The notes under the pieces were generated by a model. That model saw nothing but the letters and a program-made list of their open reading frames with translations, was not told the DNA's origin and searched no databases. The translations under genes and the position numbers were made by a program. This document shows, one piece after another, positions 61,813 through 64,000 of a stretch of 64,000 bases of DNA (its first letter is position 1; each line of letters begins with the position of its first letter). Source of the stretch: Aquabacterium olei (GTDB taxonomy: Bacteria; Pseudomonadota; Gammaproteobacteria; Burkholderiales; Burkholderiaceae_C); assembly GCF_003100395.1 (NCBI RefSeq), contig NZ_CP029210.1, forward strand, positions 3,038,001-3,102,000, written 5' to 3'.

Positions 61813-62181
61813 TCACTGCCTTTGAACCCGTACCCTGATTGCGTTAACCTTGAGCCCCTTTTTCTTCAGCGCGTCCATCAGGTCGGGCTGAAGCTGGCGC
61901 AGCTTGGCTGACACGGCCGAGTTGGCGGCTAGCAGGGTCCAGCCCTCGTCATCCAGAGCGCCAGACCGCACGTGGGCCGCCATCGCTGGCGGCAGACAGG
62001 CTTTGACGACCTCCAGGCATTCCTGCGACGCTTTCAGGCGCGACAGCAGGCTGCCCAGCGCGCCCGCACGCTGCATGGCGCTCTGAACGGGCGGAACGTC
62101 AGGCACCATGGGCCGCAGCACGGCCGGCCGGAAGGTGCCGGTCGGGCGGGAGCCGGTGGGGGGCTTGTCTCGCGTGCTCAT
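61813..62181 (-). CDS. DUF721/DciA-like protein
   Basis: A 122-residue protein. Residues 30-115 match the DUF721 (DciA) pattern: LLSRLKASQECLEVVKACLPPAMAAHV, GWTLLAANSAVSAKLRQLQPDLMDAL and KVNAIRVRVQ. DciA is the ancestral loader of the replicative helicase DnaB in bacteria lacking DnaC. It is convergent with the reductase; the perfect hairpin 61808-61830 (CGGGTTCA/TGAACCCG) covers both gene ends but has no T-run. It is divergent from the M23 gene, as often in betaproteobacteria. Confidence 0.75.
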   Translation of the reverse strand: MSTRDKPPTGSRPTGTFRPAVLRPMVPDVPPVQSAMQRAGALGSLLSRLKASQECLEVVKACLPPAMAAHVRSGALDDEGWTLLAANSAVSAKLRQLQPDLMDALKKKGLKVNAIRVRVQRQ

Positions 62182-62225
62182 GGAGAGGGGATGTACCGCA
62201 GTTCGAGGTGAAGGGGCAACAGGCC

Positions 62226-63209
62226 ATGCAGATTCTGATCACGACGAGCGCACTCAGCCGCCCCCGTATTGTGCAGTTCACGCCCTGGGGGCTGGTGCTG
62301 ACCTTGCTGGCGCTCGCCATCCCGATGATGGTGCTGAGCCTGGCGCTGTACCACGCGGTGGTGCTGAAGGCGGCACACGAACGCTGGCCGGTGATCTCCG
62401 AAGCGGTGCGCTACTTCGAGCGCCAGGACCGCGCGCAGCGCGACCGCTATGTGCGCGAGAACCTCGACGCCATGGCCGAGAAAGTGGGCGACCTGCAGGC
62501 GCGCCTGCTGCGCCTGGAAACCGTGAGCGAGCGCGTGGCCGGCATGGCGGGCATCAAGCCCGATGAACTCAAGCGCATGGAAGCCGCCCCGGCCGGCCCT
62601 GCCGGCGGCCCGCTGGTGAGCCTGCGCGAGCCGCGCGCATCGGCCGCGTCCCTCGACGACCTCAGCCACAGCCTCGACCACCTGCAGTCGTTGAGCGACC
62701 GGCACGCCGACGTATTCACGCTGATCGAATCCCGCCTGTTCGAGAAACGCCTGGAGGCGTTGATGGTGCCCAGCTCGGCCCCGGTGAACGGCCCGGTGGG
62801 ATCCGGCTTCGGCTTTCGCTCCGACCCCTTCACCGGCCGCCCGGCACTGCACACCGGGCTCGACTACCCGGCCGACGTCGGCACACCGATCCTGGCGGCC
62901 GCGGGGGGCGTCGTCGTGTCGGCCGGACCGCACCCTCAGTACGGCCTGCTGGTGGAGATCGAACACGGCAAGGGCCTGATGACGCGCTACGCGCACACGT
63001 CGCGCATGCTGGTCAAGCAAGGTGACATCGTCAAGCGCGGCCAACAGGTCGCCGAGGTGGGCAACACCGGGCGCTCGACCGGGCCGCATCTGCACTTCGA
63101 GGTGCTGGTGGAAGGCGTGCAGCAGAACCCGGCCAAGTTCCTCGCGCAGCAAGGCGGCACACCCGTTGCCCCGCGCGTGGCGGGGGCCAGGCCGATGCAG
63201 TTACAGTAA
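62226..63209 (+). CDS. M23-family (LytM-type) peptidase
   Basis: A 327-residue envelope protein with one N-terminal transmembrane helix (about 25-48), a coiled coil (about 65-110), and a C-terminal M23 domain with the zinc motifs HTGLDYPAD and GPHLHFEV. The GSGFGFRSDPFTGRPALHTG segment is typical of active enzymes. It probably cuts cell-wall peptide links or activates amidases. Starts 44 bases from the divergent DUF721 gene. Confidence 0.92.
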   Translation: MQILITTSALSRPRIVQFTPWGLVLTLLALAIPMMVLSLALYHAVVLKAAHERWPVISEAVRYFERQDRAQRDRYVRENLDAMAEKVGDLQARLLRLETVSERVAGMAGIKPDELKRMEAAPAGPAGGPLVSLREPRASAASLDDLSHSLDHLQSLSDRHADVFTLIESRLFEKRLEALMVPSSAPVNGPVGSGFGFRSDPFTGRPALHTGLDYPADVGTPILAAAGGVVVSAGPHPQYGLLVEIEHGKGLMTRYAHTSRMLVKQGDIVKRGQQVAEVGNTGRSTGPHLHFEVLVEGVQQNPAKFLAQQGGTPVAPRVAGARPMQLQ

Positions 63210-63215
63210 GCGCCG

Positions 63216-63524
63216 ATGACGCTCCGCAAGGCCCCCCGCTGGGGCTGGCACCTGCTGCTGGCCCTGTTGATGCTGCTGATGCAGCAGGGGGCGGTGCGCC
63301 ATGGTGTGGCCCATCACCTGAAGGGTGAAGAGGGCGCCGCGGCGCACCAGATCTGTCTCGACTGCCTGGCGTTCCACGCGGGCGACCAGGCCGTGGCCAG
63401 CGACACCACAGTGGTGCCGTTGCTGGCCTTGCAGCATGGCCCCACTGTGGCCGTGCTGCCCACGGACCGCACGACCGCCGCGCCTGCGGCCTATCTGGCC
63501 CGCGCCCCTCCCTCCCTCGGCTGA
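63216..63524 (+). CDS. DUF2946-like small secreted protein with His/Cys cluster
   Basis: A 102-residue protein with a hydrophobic signal helix (WGWHLLLALLMLLMQQGAV) and then a His/Cys cluster: RHGVAHHLK, AAHQICLDCLAFHAGD. This resembles DUF2946 proteins found beside metal-uptake outer-membrane genes, and could bind a metal ion. The family call is tentative. It lies 98 bases upstream of the outer-membrane gene that runs out of the window. Confidence 0.6.
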   Translation: MTLRKAPRWGWHLLLALLMLLMQQGAVRHGVAHHLKGEEGAAAHQICLDCLAFHAGDQAVASDTTVVPLLALQHGPTVAVLPTDRTTAAPAAYLARAPPSLG

Positions 63525-63622
63525 CACCGTTCTGTTCTGTACGCAGGGGCCCACCGGCCCCTGCAACCCGTGTCTGTCTGACCCGGCGCGCCTTGACGTG
63601 CGCCGGGCGTGGAGTTTTTTTC

Positions 63623-64000
63623 ATGTTTGCCCCCTCTCTCTCTGCGGCCCGTGTCCGCGCCCTGACCCTCGCCATGGCCTCGGTCGGACTGATGAGCCCC
63701 GCACTCGCCAATCCCACGCTGGCCGATGTGCAACGCCAGTTGGACGAATTGCGCGCGCAGTACGACGCCCGCATCCAGGCCCTGGAGGCGCAACTGAAAG
63801 CGGCGCAAGCCCGAGCCGCGCAGCCGGGGCAGTCGACCGCGCAAGCCCTAGAAGCCCCCGCCGACGGCGCAGCCCCCAGCCCGGCGCCCGCCACACCGCC
63901 GGCCACCTTCGCCCGCAAGGCGCGGCAAGCAGCCGACAACAGCTTCAACCCGCAGGTGTCGCTCATCCTCAGCGGCGTCTACACCAACCTGCAGCGTGAC
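63623..64000 (+). CDS. Outer-membrane protein, N-terminal part (cut by window end)
   Basis: 126 residues are visible. A signal peptide ends near SPALA-N (residue 30), a short coiled coil (LADVQRQLDELRAQYDARIQ) follows, then an Ala/Pro-rich linker and the start of what reads like a beta-barrel (SFNPQVSLILSGVYTNLQRD). This pattern is seen in proteins annotated as zinc-regulated outer-membrane receptors or porins, usually behind a small DUF2946-like gene as here. The fragment alone does not prove it. Confidence 0.6.
   Translation, partial: MFAPSLSAARVRALTLAMASVGLMSPALANPTLADVQRQLDELRAQYDARIQALEAQLKAAQARAAQPGQSTAQALEAPADGAAPSPAPATPPATFARKARQAADNSFNPQVSLILSGVYTNLQRD

Noticed and set aside
61808..61830. 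Hairpin between the reductase and DUF721 genes as an intrinsic terminator
   Set aside because: The eight-pair stem is perfect but no T-run follows on either strand; its role is unclear.

Overview
The window looks like chromosome from a GC-rich betaproteobacterium of the order Burkholderiales (Leptothrix/Rubrivivax/Aquabacterium-like, inferred from gene content and order, not from a database search). Evidence includes the glnK-amt-gshA-kup-gshB block, rsmB-DUF4390-ntrY-ntrX, pilB-pilC-pilD-coaE-zapD-yacG, and very GC-rich codon use. Most genes are tightly packed with 1-4 base start/stop overlaps.

Region 1 (1-22.4 kb) is core housekeeping and nitrogen control. It holds a cut-off secreted protein, comM/yifB, the PII protein glnK and ammonium channel amt behind a clear sigma-54 promoter with an upstream NtrC-like site, glutathione synthesis (gshA, gshB) with kup and a BenE-type carrier between them, a NarL-type two-component pair, the ABC-F ATPase uup, PTS enzyme I, an OlsB-like acyltransferase, rsmB, a DUF4390 protein and the NtrY/NtrX pair. 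NtrX lacks the AAA+ domain.

Region 2 (22.4-36.4 kb) begins with tRNA-Phe and a YkgJ-type protein, then a lipopolysaccharide cluster. It contains two tandem heptosyltransferase-like GT9 genes, several glycosyltransferases, a GlfT2-like galactofuranosyltransferase with UDP-galactopyranose mutase (glf), proteins of DUF5672, DUF707 and DUF4254, waaC and an MsbA-type exporter. The content predicts a galactofuranose-containing LPS.

Region 3 (36.5-44.5 kb) is the conserved type IV pilus assembly block pilBCD with coaE, zapD and yacG, facing an Lhr-type DEXH helicase.

Region 4 (44.5-60.2 kb) is a surface polysaccharide island. A YjbE/YjbF/YjbH module (chained by ATGA overlaps to the helicase gene) lies next to a MraY-family initiating sugar-phosphate transferase, a methyltransferase, a nested IS3-family insertion, then a minus-strand operon: SLBB/Wza-like export protein, Wzz-like chain-length protein, Wzy-like polymerase, GT2, GT11 fucosyltransferase, DUF6492 glycosyltransferase and an Amj/DUF2837-type flippase. 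No Wzx is present, so the Amj-like protein may be the flippase of this system. From about 49 to 58 kb the DNA is clearly more AT-rich than the rest, which suggests horizontal acquisition.

Region 5 (60.4-64 kb) returns to core genes: rubredoxin and its FAD reductase, a DciA/DUF721-like protein, an M23 peptidase, a small His/Cys protein and the start of an outer-membrane protein cut by the window end.
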